A stretch of DNA of 64,000 nucleotides, taken from the NCBI RefSeq assembly GCF_018860745.1, contig NZ_JAHKPY010000008.1, forward strand, positions 53,533 to 117,532, given 5' to 3'. Below the pieces are notes generated by a model. It saw nothing but the letters and a program-made list of their open reading frames with translations. It made no database searches and had not been told where the DNA came from. The translations under genes were made by a program, and so were the position numbers. The stretch's first letter is position 1; each line of letters opens with the position of its first letter. Positions 8,049-17,415 of this stretch are shown piece by piece. This stretch comes from Zobellia uliginosa. GTDB taxonomy: Bacteria > Bacteroidota > Bacteroidia > Flavobacteriales > Flavobacteriaceae.

Positions 8049-9074
8049 ATGCAAACACCAGAAAATCAAGAGCTGAACGATGATGAGCTTTTTGAGCACC
8101 ATCGTGTCATAGCTTCTAAGGGACAAGAACCATTAAGAGTAGATAAATTCTTAATGAACTTCATTGAATATGCCACCCGTAATAAAATTCAACAATCTGC
8201 AAAAAGTGGTCATATTTGGGTTAACGGCGTTATTGTAAAGCAAAACTATAAAGTAAAACCGGGAGATGAGGTAAAGGTGTTGTTTGAACATCCGCCTCAC
8301 GAATTTCTTTTGGTGCCAGAAGATATTCCTATTGATGTTGTTTATGAAGATGATGTGCTTTTAGTAGTGAATAAACCAGCAGGCATGGTTGTGCATCCAG
8401 GTCACGGTAATTATTCTGGGACCCTCATAAATGCACTTTTATATCATGTAAAAGATTTGCCAAACAATAGTAGTGAGCGTCCAGGTCTTGTGCATCGAAT
8501 TGATAAAGATACTTCAGGGCTTTTGGTAGTGGCTAAGACAGAAGCGGCTATGACTCATTTGTCAAAGCAATTTTTTGATAAAACTTCAGAACGCGAATAC
8601 GTGGCCTTGGTCTGGGGTAATGTTCAAGATGATGAAGGAACTGTAGAAGGCAATATTGCCAGAAATCCAAAAAACCGTCTTCAAATGCAGGTGTTTCCTG
8701 ATGGGGATGATGGTAAAGAAGCTGTTACCCATTACTCTGTAATAGAGCGTTTAGGTTATGTAACCATGGTGTCTTGTAAGTTGGAAACAGGGCGTACACA
8801 CCAGATACGGGTGCATATGAAATATATTGGACATACACTTTTTAACGATGAGCGTTATGGAGGCGACAAAATTTTAAAAGGAACTACATTTACGAAATAC
8901 AAGCAGTTTGTAGATAATGCGTTTAAGATTTTACCTCGCCAAGCATTGCACGCAAAAACGTTGGGATTTGTACACCCTGTAACAGGGGAAATGATGCGAT
9001 TTGATTCTGAGATTCCACAAGATATGGTAGAGTGCATAGAAAAATGGAGACATTACTCGCAACATAGCAAATAA
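8049..9074 (+). CDS. rluD: RluA/RluD-family pseudouridine synthase
   Basis: This enzyme isomerises uridine to pseudouridine in RNA; the RluD subgroup modifies helix 69 of 23S rRNA. The 341 residues contain an N-terminal S4 RNA-binding domain (~27-90, with RVDKFL and SGHIWVNG) and a catalytic domain with HRIDKDTSGLLVVAK, whose first Asp (D152) is the expected nucleophile, plus the TGRTHQIRVH motif near 245. The RluD assignment over RluA/RluC rests on the S4 domain and flavobacterial context, so the RNA target is inferred. It follows the PASTA gene by 3 nt. Confidence 0.92.
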   Translation: MQTPENQELNDDELFEHHRVIASKGQEPLRVDKFLMNFIEYATRNKIQQSAKSGHIWVNGVIVKQNYKVKPGDEVKVLFEHPPHEFLLVPEDIPIDVVYEDDVLLVVNKPAGMVVHPGHGNYSGTLINALLYHVKDLPNNSSERPGLVHRIDKDTSGLLVVAKTEAAMTHLSKQFFDKTSEREYVALVWGNVQDDEGTVEGNIARNPKNRLQMQVFPDGDDGKEAVTHYSVIERLGYVTMVSCKLETGRTHQIRVHMKYIGHTLFNDERYGGDKILKGTTFTKYKQFVDNAFKILPRQALHAKTLGFVHPVTGEMMRFDSEIPQDMVECIEKWRHYSQHSK

Positions 9075-9181
9075 GCAATAAAAATCATTGATACCCATAT
9101 CAATAAGTCTTTTCCTAAGCCATAGGTTATATTGATTATCATCAGTATTTTTACTCCAAGTTTTTGAAAACAGATACTACT

Positions 9182-9943
9182 ATGAAGATTGTTATATCAC
9201 CAGCAAAATCGTTAGATTTTGATAAGGAATATCCTAGATTTAAGGAAACACAGCCTCAATTTTTGGAAGAAGCTTTGAAGCTAAATAGGATTTTGGCTAA
9301 GAAAAAACCAAAAGAGCTATCTGAACTAATGGGAATTTCGGATAATTTGGCGCAGTTAAATTGGCAGAGAAATCAAGATTTTGAGGTACCTTTTACACTC
9401 AAGAATTCACGTCCTGCCATTTATGCTTTTAACGGAGATGTGTACCAAGGGTTGGATGCTTACACCATGCCTTCTCGTAAGGTAGAAAAGTTACAAGAAT
9501 CACTGCGTATCCTTTCAGGTCTTTATGGTATTTTACGCCCTTTGGATTTAATGCAGCCCTATCGTTTGGAAATGGGCACACATTTAAAAGTGGGTAGGAA
9601 AAAGAATCTTTATGAGTTCTGGAAAAAGACCTTGACGGATGAGTTAAATTCAGAAATGAAAGATGATGAGCTTTTTATTAATCTTGCTAGCAATGAGTAT
9701 TTTAGCGCAATAGATAAAAAGAATTTAAAGGTGCCAATAATTTCACCTGTCTTTAAAGACTGGAAGAATGATAAATTAAAAATTATCAGTTTCTACGCTA
9801 AAAAAGCCCGTGGTTCTATGGTACGCTATATTATAGATAAGGATGTACAAACACTAGAAGACCTAAAAGCCTTTAATTACGATGAGTATGAATATAGTGA
9901 GGCACATACGGTAAAAGAAAACGAGCCCGTTTTCATTAGATAA
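9182..9943 (+). CDS. yaaA: Peroxide stress protein YaaA (UPF0246/DUF328)
   Basis: A 253-residue cytoplasmic protein starting [13 protein letters not shown], the family signature; a TTG 18 nt upstream is not a convincing start. Other conserved blocks are [37 protein letters not shown] and the C-terminal [12 protein letters not shown]. In E. coli YaaA limits free iron and DNA damage during peroxide stress; that role is carried over from the family. The 107-bp gap before it holds a small hairpin (ATTGATA repeat at 9087-9104) without a T-run. It converges on the bTHX gene with 4 nt between stops. Confidence 0.93.
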   Translation: MKIVISPAKSLDFDKEYPRFKETQPQFLEEALKLNRILAKKKPKELSELMGISDNLAQLNWQRNQDFEVPFTLKNSRPAIYAFNGDVYQGLDAYTMPSRKVEKLQESLRILSGLYGILRPLDLMQPYRLEMGTHLKVGRKKNLYEFWKKTLTDELNSEMKDDELFINLASNEYFSAIDKKNLKVPIISPVFKDWKNDKLKIISFYAKKARGSMVRYIIDKDVQTLEDLKAFNYDEYEYSEAHTVKENEPVFIR

Positions 9944-9947
9944 TTAC

Positions 9948-10076
9948 CTACTTCTTTTTTTTAAGACCTATTTTATCTTCTACGGTAGGGCGTTTCTTGA
10001 TTTTTCTTGGACGCCTTGCCCCAAATGAGCGATTTGCTATTTTACCCCGTCTAGATTTTTTATCTCCTCTTCCCAT
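9948..10076 (-). CDS. 30S ribosomal protein bTHX (42 residues)
   Basis: A very small, highly basic protein starting MGRGDKKSRRGKI and continuing with RRPRK and a poly-Lys C-terminus. This matches the THX family, which in Thermus and Bacteroidota sits in the head of the 30S subunit and stabilises packed rRNA helices. I identified it by translating the minus strand; its size means it is easily missed. Its stop is 4 nt from the yaaA stop (convergent). The start is the only Met. No exact -7 element was found in front of it. Confidence 0.87.
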   Translation of the reverse strand: MGRGDKKSRRGKIANRSFGARRPRKIKKRPTVEDKIGLKKKK

Positions 10077-10197
10077 ATCATTGCTTCTTTGTTTTAAGAT
10101 AAGGTATTTGAATGAAAATTTCTAATTAAGTGTTTAAAAATCACTTGTACTACTTCAAAAACAATACAAAATTCATTTAATTAATAAGGATATCATA

Positions 10198-10228
10198 TTG
10201 CTATACTAAGTCAAAAAAGTTAAGTTTG
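10198..10228 (+). promoter_or_regulatory. Promoter of the pyruvate carboxylase gene
   Basis: TTG at 10198-10200, a 20-nt spacer, then TAAGTTTG at 10221-10228 match the Bacteroidota primary-sigma promoter (TTG, 17-23 bp, TAnnTTTG). The predicted start site is near 10234, about 34 nt before the ATG. Confidence 0.65.
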
Positions 10229-10267
10229 TTTGAATCGGTTTAAAAAACGAATTTAAACAACACATAA

Positions 10268-13200
10268 ATGAAGATAGAAAAGGTTTTAGTAGCGAATAGA
10301 GGTGAAATTGCTATACGTATTTTTAGAGCCTGTGTTGAGATAGGAGTGCGTACTGTTGGTATTTATACTTACGAAGATCGTTATTCGCTACACCGTTATA
10401 AAGCAGATGAATCGTACCAAATTGGCGAGGACAACGAACCGCTAAAACCATACTTGGATATTGATGCTATTATAAAAGTGGCAAAGGAGAATAATGTAGA
10501 TGCCATTCACCCTGGGTACGGATTTTTATCTGAAAATGCCCAGTTCGCTCAAAAATGTGAGGATAACGGTATTGTATTCGTAGGACCTAAGGTTTCTGTG
10601 TTGAAAGCCTTGGGCGATAAAATTACCGCTAAAGAAGTGGCGGTCGCAAATAACATTCCTATAATTCAAAGTAGTGACAAAGATTTAAATAATGTAAAAA
10701 CGGCTATTTCCGAAGCGAATAGAATTGGCTATCCGTTAATGTTAAAAGCCGCTTCTGGCGGGGGTGGTCGTGGAATGCGCGTTATCAGAACCCAAGAAGA
10801 ACTTGAAAAAGGCTTTCCTGAAGCAAAAAGGGAATCGTTGAATGCTTTTGGGGATGATACAGTTTTCTTGGAAAAGTTTGTAGAGAATCCAAAACATATA
10901 GAAGTACAGATTGTTGCCGATACCCATGGTAATATGGTTCACTTGTATGAACGAGATTGTTCGGTGCAGAGAAGGTATCAGAAGGTAATCGAATTTGCGC
11001 CTTCTTTTGGACTTCCTCAAAAGACTAAAGATAGTTTGTATGCGTATGCTATCGCCATATGTAAAGCAGTAAACTACAATAATATTGGTACTGTTGAGTT
11101 TCTTGTAGACGATGATGGAAGCATTTATTTCATTGAAGTAAACCCTCGTGTTCAGGTAGAACATACGGTTACCGAAATGATTACCAATATTGATTTGATA
11201 AAGGCACAGTTGTTCATTGCTGGGGGATACAAATTGTCTGATACCCAAATTAAAATACAGAATCAAGAGTCTGTTCAGGTGACCGGGATAGCACTACAGT
11301 GTCGCGTAACTACAGAGGACCCTTCAAATGATTTTAAACCAGATTATGGTGTTGTAACTACCTATAGGAGTGCCTCTGGCTTTGGTATTCGTTTAGATGC
11401 GGGCAGTATCTATCAAGGCGTGGTTATTTCTCCATTTTTTGATTCCATGTTGGTAAAGGTTTCCGCACATAGTCGTACATTGGATGGTTGTTGCAGAAAA
11501 ATGAGGCGTGCTCTGGCGGAGTTCCGTATTCGTGGGGTGAATACCAATATGGCATTTTTGGATAATATCTTAAAACACGATACTTTTCGCGAAGGCAAGG
11601 TAACGGTAAACTTTATTAAAAATGAACCCAAACTCTTTGAGTTCGTAGAACCTAGGAACAGAGCCAATAAACTTATTACATTTATAGGGGAAACCATTGT
11701 TAATGGTAATCCTGACGTTAAAAATTACGATCCCAACCGTAAATTCACAAAACCTAAAGTGCCATCTTTTTCAAAGATGGAAAGTTACCCTAAAGGAACT
11801 AAGGATATATTGACCGAACTGGGCCCCGAGAAATTTGCCCAATGGTTAAAAGCAGAGAAAAAAGTGCATTTTACGGACACCACCATGCGTGATGCCCATC
11901 AAAGTTTACTGGCTACCCGGATGCGAACGGTAGATATGTTGAAGGTTGCAGAGGGGTATGCCAAGAACCATCCTGAAATATTTTCTATGGAAGTATGGGG
12001 TGGTGCCACTTTTGATGTTTGTTTGCGATTTTTACACGAAAACCCATGGGAACGTCTGGCGTTGTTGCGTAAAGCAATGCCCAATGTATTGTTGCAAATG
12101 CTTATCCGTGGATCCAACGGAGTTGGATATACCGCTTATCCCGACAACCTGATTGAGAAATTTGTAGAAGAATCCTGGAATACGGGTGTGGATGTTTTTA
12201 GGATTTTTGATTCCCTAAACTGGATGAAATCCCTGGCTCCATGTATTGAGCACGTTCGTAATCGAACTGGGGGTCTTGCAGAAGGTTCAATTTGTTATAC
12301 AGGTGATATCCTAAACTCTTCTAAAACCAAATACGACCTCAAATACTACATTCAACTAGCGAAAGATATTGAGAATGCCGGAGCCCATATTCTGGGCGTA
12401 AAAGACATGGCGGGACTTTTAAAACCGAATGCTGCTTTTGAACTGATTTCAGCATTAAAGTCGGAGATAAATATTCCTATCCATTTGCATACACATGATA
12501 CTTCTTCGGTGCAGACCGCTACCTATTTAAAAGCAGTTGAGGCTGGGGTGGATGTTGTAGATGTAGCTTTAGGGGGACTTTCAGGATTGACGTCACAACC
12601 TAATTTTAATTCGGCGTTAGAGATGCTTCGTTTTAATGAAAGGGAAAATCAAATGAATACGGACAAGTTAGCGGAGTATTCAGATTATTGGGAATCGGTC
12701 AGAAACTATTATTATACGTTTGAGTCCGGTCTAAAATCGGGAACGGGAGATGTGTATCACCATGAAATTCCCGGGGGTCAATATTCCAACTTAAAAGGGC
12801 AAGCCATTGCCTTAGGACTTGAAACCAAGTTTACGGAGGTGACCAAAATGTATGCTGAGGTCAACCAAATGTTTGGAGATATTGTAAAGGTTACGCCAAG
12901 CTCGAAGGTGGTTGGTGATATGGCGCAATATATGATAAGTAATAATCTGACAGTGGCCGATGTAATGGAAAGAGGTGAAGATATTTCTTTTCCAGAATCC
13001 GTAAAAAGCTTTTTTAGGGGAGATTTAGGACAACCGGTCGGAGGCTTTCCTAAGAAATTACAAAAGATTGTGCTAAAAGATGAAAAGCCTTATACGAATA
13101 GGCCCAACGCACATCTAGAATCTATAGATTTTGATAAGGAGTTTAAATCCTTCAAAAGAAAGTTCAAAAAAGGAATGGGAAGAAATCTTGAAATGACAGA

Positions 13201-13720
13201 TTTCTTATCCTATAAACTGTACCCTAAGGTATTTACAGATGCTTATAACAATCACGTTAAATATGGCAACGTGGTGAACATACCAACCAAGAACTTCTTT
13301 TACGGAATGGATGTGGGCGAAGAAATTATGGTAGAGCTAGAAGGCGGGAAAAATGTTCTTATTTCGTTGATGATAAAAGGGGAGCCGGATGAAGTAGGAA
13401 ACGTTAGTATATTCTTTAAAATCAACGGACAACTTAGGAATGTTTTAATTAAGGACACTTCTGTAAAAGTTGATAAACAAGAAAATGTTAAAGCAGATTC
13501 TACTGACCCAAAACAAATAGGTGCACCATTGCAAGGTTTACTCTCTAGTGTACTAGTAAAAGCCGGTCAAGAGGTAAAACGAAACCAACCTTTGTTCGTA
13601 ATAGAAGCCATGAAAATGGAAACTACAGTAACGGCTACGGCAGAAGGGATAGTAGGAAAGATACAATTGCAAGGTGGTTCTTTGGTAAATTCAGAAGATT
13701 TGGTTCTTACCTTAAAATAG
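10268..13720 (+). CDS. pyc: Pyruvate carboxylase
   Basis: This biotin enzyme carboxylates pyruvate to oxaloacetate with ATP and bicarbonate, refilling the TCA cycle. The 1150 residues hold all domains of the one-chain form: biotin carboxylase (1-~455, with GGGGRGMRV ATP loop and FIEVNPRVQVEHTVTE), carboxyltransferase (~530-800, with FTDTTMRDAHQSLLATR and the metal-binding HLHTHDT), the allosteric/PC tetramerisation region, and a C-terminal biotinyl domain whose EAMKMET motif places the biotinyl-lysine at K1116. It has its own consensus promoter and lies 1.1 kb upstream of PEP carboxylase, the alternative anaplerotic enzyme. Confidence 0.98.
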   Translation: MKIEKVLVANRGEIAIRIFRACVEIGVRTVGIYTYEDRYSLHRYKADESYQIGEDNEPLKPYLDIDAIIKVAKENNVDAIHPGYGFLSENAQFAQKCEDNGIVFVGPKVSVLKALGDKITAKEVAVANNIPIIQSSDKDLNNVKTAISEANRIGYPLMLKAASGGGGRGMRVIRTQEELEKGFPEAKRESLNAFGDDTVFLEKFVENPKHIEVQIVADTHGNMVHLYERDCSVQRRYQKVIEFAPSFGLPQKTKDSLYAYAIAICKAVNYNNIGTVEFLVDDDGSIYFIEVNPRVQVEHTVTEMITNIDLIKAQLFIAGGYKLSDTQIKIQNQESVQVTGIALQCRVTTEDPSNDFKPDYGVVTTYRSASGFGIRLDAGSIYQGVVISPFFDSMLVKVSAHSRTLDGCCRKMRRALAEFRIRGVNTNMAFLDNILKHDTFREGKVTVNFIKNEPKLFEFVEPRNRANKLITFIGETIVNGNPDVKNYDPNRKFTKPKVPSFSKMESYPKGTKDILTELGPEKFAQWLKAEKKVHFTDTTMRDAHQSLLATRMRTVDMLKVAEGYAKNHPEIFSMEVWGGATFDVCLRFLHENPWERLALLRKAMPNVLLQMLIRGSNGVGYTAYPDNLIEKFVEESWNTGVDVFRIFDSLNWMKSLAPCIEHVRNRTGGLAEGSICYTGDILNSSKTKYDLKYYIQLAKDIENAGAHILGVKDMAGLLKPNAAFELISALKSEINIPIHLHTHDTSSVQTATYLKAVEAGVDVVDVALGGLSGLTSQPNFNSALEMLRFNERENQMNTDKLAEYSDYWESVRNYYYTFESGLKSGTGDVYHHEIPGGQYSNLKGQAIALGLETKFTEVTKMYAEVNQMFGDIVKVTPSSKVVGDMAQYMISNNLTVADVMERGEDISFPESVKSFFRGDLGQPVGGFPKKLQKIVLKDEKPYTNRPNAHLESIDFDKEFKSFKRKFKKGMGRNLEMTDFLSYKLYPKVFTDAYNNHVKYGNVVNIPTKNFFYGMDVGEEIMVELEGGKNVLISLMIKGEPDEVGNVSIFFKINGQLRNVLIKDTSVKVDKQENVKADSTDPKQIGAPLQGLLSSVLVKAGQEVKRNQPLFVIEAMKMETTVTATAEGIVGKIQLQGGSLVNSEDLVLTLK

Positions 13721-13734
13721 GGATACTTATATTT

Positions 13735-14400
13735 ATGTTCTTACACACGCACCCGTATGAACCGTTTGTTTTTGAGGAGGCGGAAAAACTTATTGTTGGC
13801 ACGCTTCCTCCTCCAAGGTTTACAACGGGAGAGCTAAAGGAAGACGATGTAGACTTTTGCTATGGCAGTAGAAATGGTATGCTCTGGCCCATACTGGATC
13901 GGATATTTGAGCTGGGATTAGTGTATGAAAACACCAATTTGGCCATTGAACAACGTAAGATTTTTTTATTATCCAATAAAATAGGGGTCTGCGATATAGT
14001 TGACAGTGCCGAACGTATTAAAGTAGATGCATCGGATTTGGGAATGAAAAATGTACGCTTAAGAGATTTATTATTTTATTTAGAGCAATATCCGAATATA
14101 CAGACTGTACTTTTTATGGGTGGCGTTAGTAAAAACGGGCCGGAATATTTTTTTAGGCAACTTTTGAAATCTACAGGAATAAAATTGAAAACGATTTCTG
14201 ACCAAGTGCCACGTGTGTACGAACTACAACTTCCTGAATCAAAACGTATCATACGAACCGTTTCTCTAACAGCGCCATCAGGAGCGGCAAATAGGGCGGT
14301 GGGCAGTTTGGACTCTTATAAACGGATGAAAGCTGCAGATGTCAATTTCAACACATTGGATTTTCGGGTTATGCAGTACCGCGATTTTTTTACTCGATAA
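13735..14400 (+). CDS. Uracil-DNA-glycosylase-superfamily protein
   Basis: A 221-residue protein with the N-terminal motif KLIVGTLPPPRF, which resembles motif A (GxxPG-like) of the uracil/G:T mismatch DNA glycosylase fold, then YGSRNGMLWPIL and a C-terminal TVSLTAPSGAANRA that may be the Ser/His-loop equivalent. Family members remove deaminated bases such as uracil or hypoxanthine, but substrate and catalytic residue cannot be fixed here. It starts 14 nt after pyc, so it is probably read from the pyc promoter; the pairing with a metabolic enzyme looks incidental. Confidence 0.7.
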   Translation: MFLHTHPYEPFVFEEAEKLIVGTLPPPRFTTGELKEDDVDFCYGSRNGMLWPILDRIFELGLVYENTNLAIEQRKIFLLSNKIGVCDIVDSAERIKVDASDLGMKNVRLRDLLFYLEQYPNIQTVLFMGGVSKNGPEYFFRQLLKSTGIKLKTISDQVPRVYELQLPESKRIIRTVSLTAPSGAANRAVGSLDSYKRMKAADVNFNTLDFRVMQYRDFFTR

Positions 14401-14544
14401 TCAAGATTAAATGATCTAAGGCTTGCCTCGAAATCCAAGTGTATTTCTTTTAATTCTTAATGGGCTTGCCTTGAGGTAGTTTACTTCCTAAGATATCTAT
14501 CTTATTTCCCATTAAAAAAACACCAATGAAATAGTCATAAACTA

Positions 14545-14578
14545 AAAAGAGTCTCATCGGTTACGACAAGACTCTTTT
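14545..14578. terminator. Candidate bidirectional terminator hairpin
   Basis: A 10-bp perfect inverted repeat, AAAAGAGTCT at 14545-14554 and AGACTCTTTT at 14569-14578, with a 14-nt loop. The A/T ends give a short T-run on either strand. It lies 145 bp after the glycosylase stop and before the ppc promoter. Confidence 0.55.
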
Positions 14579-14680
14579 ACGAGAACACTATATGAAAATG
14601 AAAAATTTTGATTCGGTATTAATTACATGGTAAAGGTACTGCCTTGTTCTACTTCTGGGTAATTATTGTTGTCAAGGGTG

Positions 14681-14710
14681 TTGTTTTTGTGGTGTAGCAC
14701 TGTATTTTTG
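14681..14710 (+). promoter_or_regulatory. Promoter of ppc
   Basis: TTG at 14681-14683, a 19-nt spacer and TATTTTTG at 14703-14710 match the Bacteroidota consensus exactly. The predicted start site near 14716 gives a ~90-nt 5' leader before the ppc ATG. Confidence 0.65.
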
Positions 14711-14806
14711 TTATAAGACGTATTGGAGTGGTAATAGTCGTGGATTATTACCGATATTTACGAATCGAAATCGATATATAATTGTCTTTAAATTTTAATA
14801 TAACCT

Positions 14807-17353
14807 ATGCCGCATTCAGAAAGATTGGTTGAGTTTAAAACATCGGTCAACAATAAGTTTAATGTTTACAATAGTCTGTTCTTAAATTTGCCCTATCGGG
14901 ATATTGAGAATGTGGGTATGCTTATTCCATTATTGTTGGATCAATGCCAAAAAGGCTTAAGTTCTGGTCTTAACCCTCAAGAAATTCTAGAAGGGTTTTT
15001 TCAGAATTACGTGGAAATAAAATCAGAGAAGGATCAAATCGATTTTATGTTCAAAATCATCCAATATGTAGAAAGACAGGTGGTTTTGTATGATAGTGTT
15101 GAGGATGCTGCTTTTCCTAAGCTACAGGAGCACACAAGTTCACTATCTATAAAGGATTACTTTCAGTTAGTTGATAAAAACAAAAGTTGGGACAAGGTAT
15201 CCAAAAAGCTATCCACTTTTAGCGCACGTTTGGTACTTACTGCGCATCCTACCCAGTTCTATACCCCAGCGATATTAGATATAATTGAAAAATTACGTTC
15301 TCTTATATTAGAGGATAAGATAGATGATATTGATATTGCACTACAGCAATTAGGTCTTACCTCTTTGATTAACTCTAAAAAACCTACACCATTAGATGAG
15401 GCAAAGAATATTATTTATTTTCTGCGCCATGTATATTACAATGCGGTGGGTGATCTTTACTCTTATATTAAAGAGAATATCAACAAAGCAGATTTTGAGA
15501 ATCATAATATCATGAAATTAGGCTTTTGGCCTGGAGGAGATCGTGATGGTAACCCTTTTGTAACTGCAGATATTACTAAAGATGTTTCAGATGAACTTCG
15601 TGTTACCTTAATGAAGTGCTACTACAATGATTTAAAAATCATTCAAGAGAAGTTAACCTTTAAAGATGTTCAAGAACCCTTGCAAAAGCTTAGAAGGAAC
15701 TTGTATGCTGCTATGTTCGATTCTAAGAAAACAGTAGGATATGATGATATTTTACAACCACTACTGGATACAAAAGAGTTATTGGTCAATAAATATCATA
15801 GCCTTTATTTAAAGGATTTAGAAAAATTTATTGATAAGGTTAAAATTTTCAAGACCCATTTTGCTACGTTAGATGTTAGACAGGATCACAGCAAGCATTT
15901 GTTGGCAGTTGAAACTATTCTGAAAAAGAATAAGTTGATTAAGGAAGATATCAATGAGCTTTCGCAGGATGAACTGATTGATATTCTTATAAATAAAGAT
16001 ATAACAGTTAATGCAGCTGATTATTCTGAGGATATAATTAAGGATACCATAACTAATATAAAACAATTAAAAGGTATTCAGGATGCTAATGGTGAAGACG
16101 GTTGTAATCGTTATATTATTAGTAATTCTGAGGATATATTTTCAGTATTATTCGTTTTTGGATTGTTCAGATGGTGTGGTTGGAAGAAAGAAGAAATCAG
16201 TTTTGACATAGTGCCTTTATTCGAAACTATGATCGGAATGGATGGTGCAGAGAAAACTATGCAAACGCTGTTTGATCTACCTGAATACAATGCACATTTA
16301 GAAAGAAGAAATAAAAATCAGACCATTATGCTCGGTTTTTCCGATGGAACCAAGGATGGTGGTTATTTAAAAGCCAACTGGGCTATTTTCAAGACTAAGG
16401 AAACACTGTCAAAAGTCTGTGATAAAAATGGATTCAACGCTATTTTCTTTGACGGACGTGGTGGCCCACCGGCACGTGGTGGTGGTAAAACACATCGTTT
16501 TTATGCTGCACAGACTAAGACTGTTGCCAATCATGAAATTCAGTTAACCATCCAAGGACAAACCATTACAAGTACGTATGGTACCAGCGAGCAATTTATT
16601 CACAACAGTGAGCAATTATTGACTGCGGGACTTTCAAATAACCTTTTTGGTAAAGAGAATGTGATTTCTAAAGAGCATAGAAAACTAATAGAACAACTTT
16701 CTGAGTTGAGTTTTAGCAAATATGATGCGCTTAAGCAGCATGATAAGTTTATGCCGTACCTAGAAAACAGAAGTACTTTAAAATACTATCAAAAAGCAAA
16801 TATTGGCAGTAGACCGGGTAAGAGAGGTAATAAGAAAAAGTTAGAGCTTTCTGATTTAAGAGCTATATCATTTGTAGGTTCATGGAGTCAGTTGAAACAA
16901 AATGTTCCTGGTTACTTTGGGTTGGGGACAGCTATTCAAACTATTAAGGATGAAGGCAGACTGTCAGAGCTTAAAAAACTGTATAAAGAAGTTCCTTTCT
17001 TTAAAGCTTTAATGAGCAATAGTATGATGTCTCTTTCTAAATGTTATTTTGAGCTTACGAGCTATATGCAGAAGGATGAAGAGTATGGTGCTTTTTGGAA
17101 TATTCTTCATGAAGAATATCTATTGTCTAAGAAAATGTTACTTCTGATTTCAGGAAGTAAAATTTTGATGGAAAATGAAGCTATTTCTCGTGAGTCAATC
17201 AGAATACGTGAGAATATTGTTCTTCCGTTATTGGTTATTCAGCAGTTTGCATTGCAGAAAATAGGACAAGACAAAGGGTTTAAAGACGAGTATGAAAAAA
17301 TCGTCACTCGCTCGCTCTACGGTAATATTAATGCCAGTAGAAACTCAGCATAA
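14807..17353 (+). CDS. ppc: Phosphoenolpyruvate carboxylase
   Basis: Ppc adds bicarbonate to PEP to form oxaloacetate irreversibly. The 848 residues have the catalytic-His motif LTAHPTQ (near 153), FWPGGDRDGNPFVT (near 236) and the Gly-rich PEP/bicarbonate loop GRGGPPARGGG (near 552), then SNDLx-type C-terminal blocks such as MSNSMMSLSK. It starts from an ATG after a predicted 90-nt leader and is followed at once by a strong terminator, so it is a single-gene unit. Having both Ppc and Pyc nearby gives two routes from C3 to C4 acids. Confidence 0.97.
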   Translation: MPHSERLVEFKTSVNNKFNVYNSLFLNLPYRDIENVGMLIPLLLDQCQKGLSSGLNPQEILEGFFQNYVEIKSEKDQIDFMFKIIQYVERQVVLYDSVEDAAFPKLQEHTSSLSIKDYFQLVDKNKSWDKVSKKLSTFSARLVLTAHPTQFYTPAILDIIEKLRSLILEDKIDDIDIALQQLGLTSLINSKKPTPLDEAKNIIYFLRHVYYNAVGDLYSYIKENINKADFENHNIMKLGFWPGGDRDGNPFVTADITKDVSDELRVTLMKCYYNDLKIIQEKLTFKDVQEPLQKLRRNLYAAMFDSKKTVGYDDILQPLLDTKELLVNKYHSLYLKDLEKFIDKVKIFKTHFATLDVRQDHSKHLLAVETILKKNKLIKEDINELSQDELIDILINKDITVNAADYSEDIIKDTITNIKQLKGIQDANGEDGCNRYIISNSEDIFSVLFVFGLFRWCGWKKEEISFDIVPLFETMIGMDGAEKTMQTLFDLPEYNAHLERRNKNQTIMLGFSDGTKDGGYLKANWAIFKTKETLSKVCDKNGFNAIFFDGRGGPPARGGGKTHRFYAAQTKTVANHEIQLTIQGQTITSTYGTSEQFIHNSEQLLTAGLSNNLFGKENVISKEHRKLIEQLSELSFSKYDALKQHDKFMPYLENRSTLKYYQKANIGSRPGKRGNKKKLELSDLRAISFVGSWSQLKQNVPGYFGLGTAIQTIKDEGRLSELKKLYKEVPFFKALMSNSMMSLSKCYFELTSYMQKDEEYGAFWNILHEEYLLSKKMLLLISGSKILMENEAISRESIRIRENIVLPLLVIQQFALQKIGQDKGFKDEYEKIVTRSLYGNINASRNSA

Positions 17354-17358
17354 AAATG

Positions 17359-17388
17359 AAGCCCTTACTTTTAAAGTAAGGGCTTTTT
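17359..17388 (+). terminator. Rho-independent terminator after ppc
   Basis: A 13-bp inverted repeat (AAGCCCTTACTTT at 17359-17371, complement at 17373-17385) with a T-run on the plus strand. On the minus strand it could also stop transcripts of the gene ending at 17416. Confidence 0.88.
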
Positions 17389-17415
17389 TGTTTTAGGGTA
17401 AAGTGGATTTACTTT

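Larger units (their letters stand above)
14401..14806. other. Intergenic region between the glycosylase gene and ppc
   Basis: The 406 bp contain no convincing gene. They hold a hairpin at 14545-14578 that could end the pyc transcript and a consensus promoter at 14681-14710 for ppc. A 96-nt untranslated leader would follow from that promoter; I see no clear riboswitch fold in it. Confidence 0.6.

Noticed and set aside
9087..9104. Inverted repeat ATTGATA with 4-nt loop before yaaA
   Set aside because: Stem is short, AT-only apart from two G-C pairs and has no T-run; too weak for a terminator call.
10742..11266. Long minus-strand ORF (174 codons) inside pyc, and similar ORFs opposite trpG, rpoB, rpoC and others
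   Set aside because: They lie wholly within strongly conserved genes on the other strand, have no recognisable domain and show biased composition expected of antisense frames.
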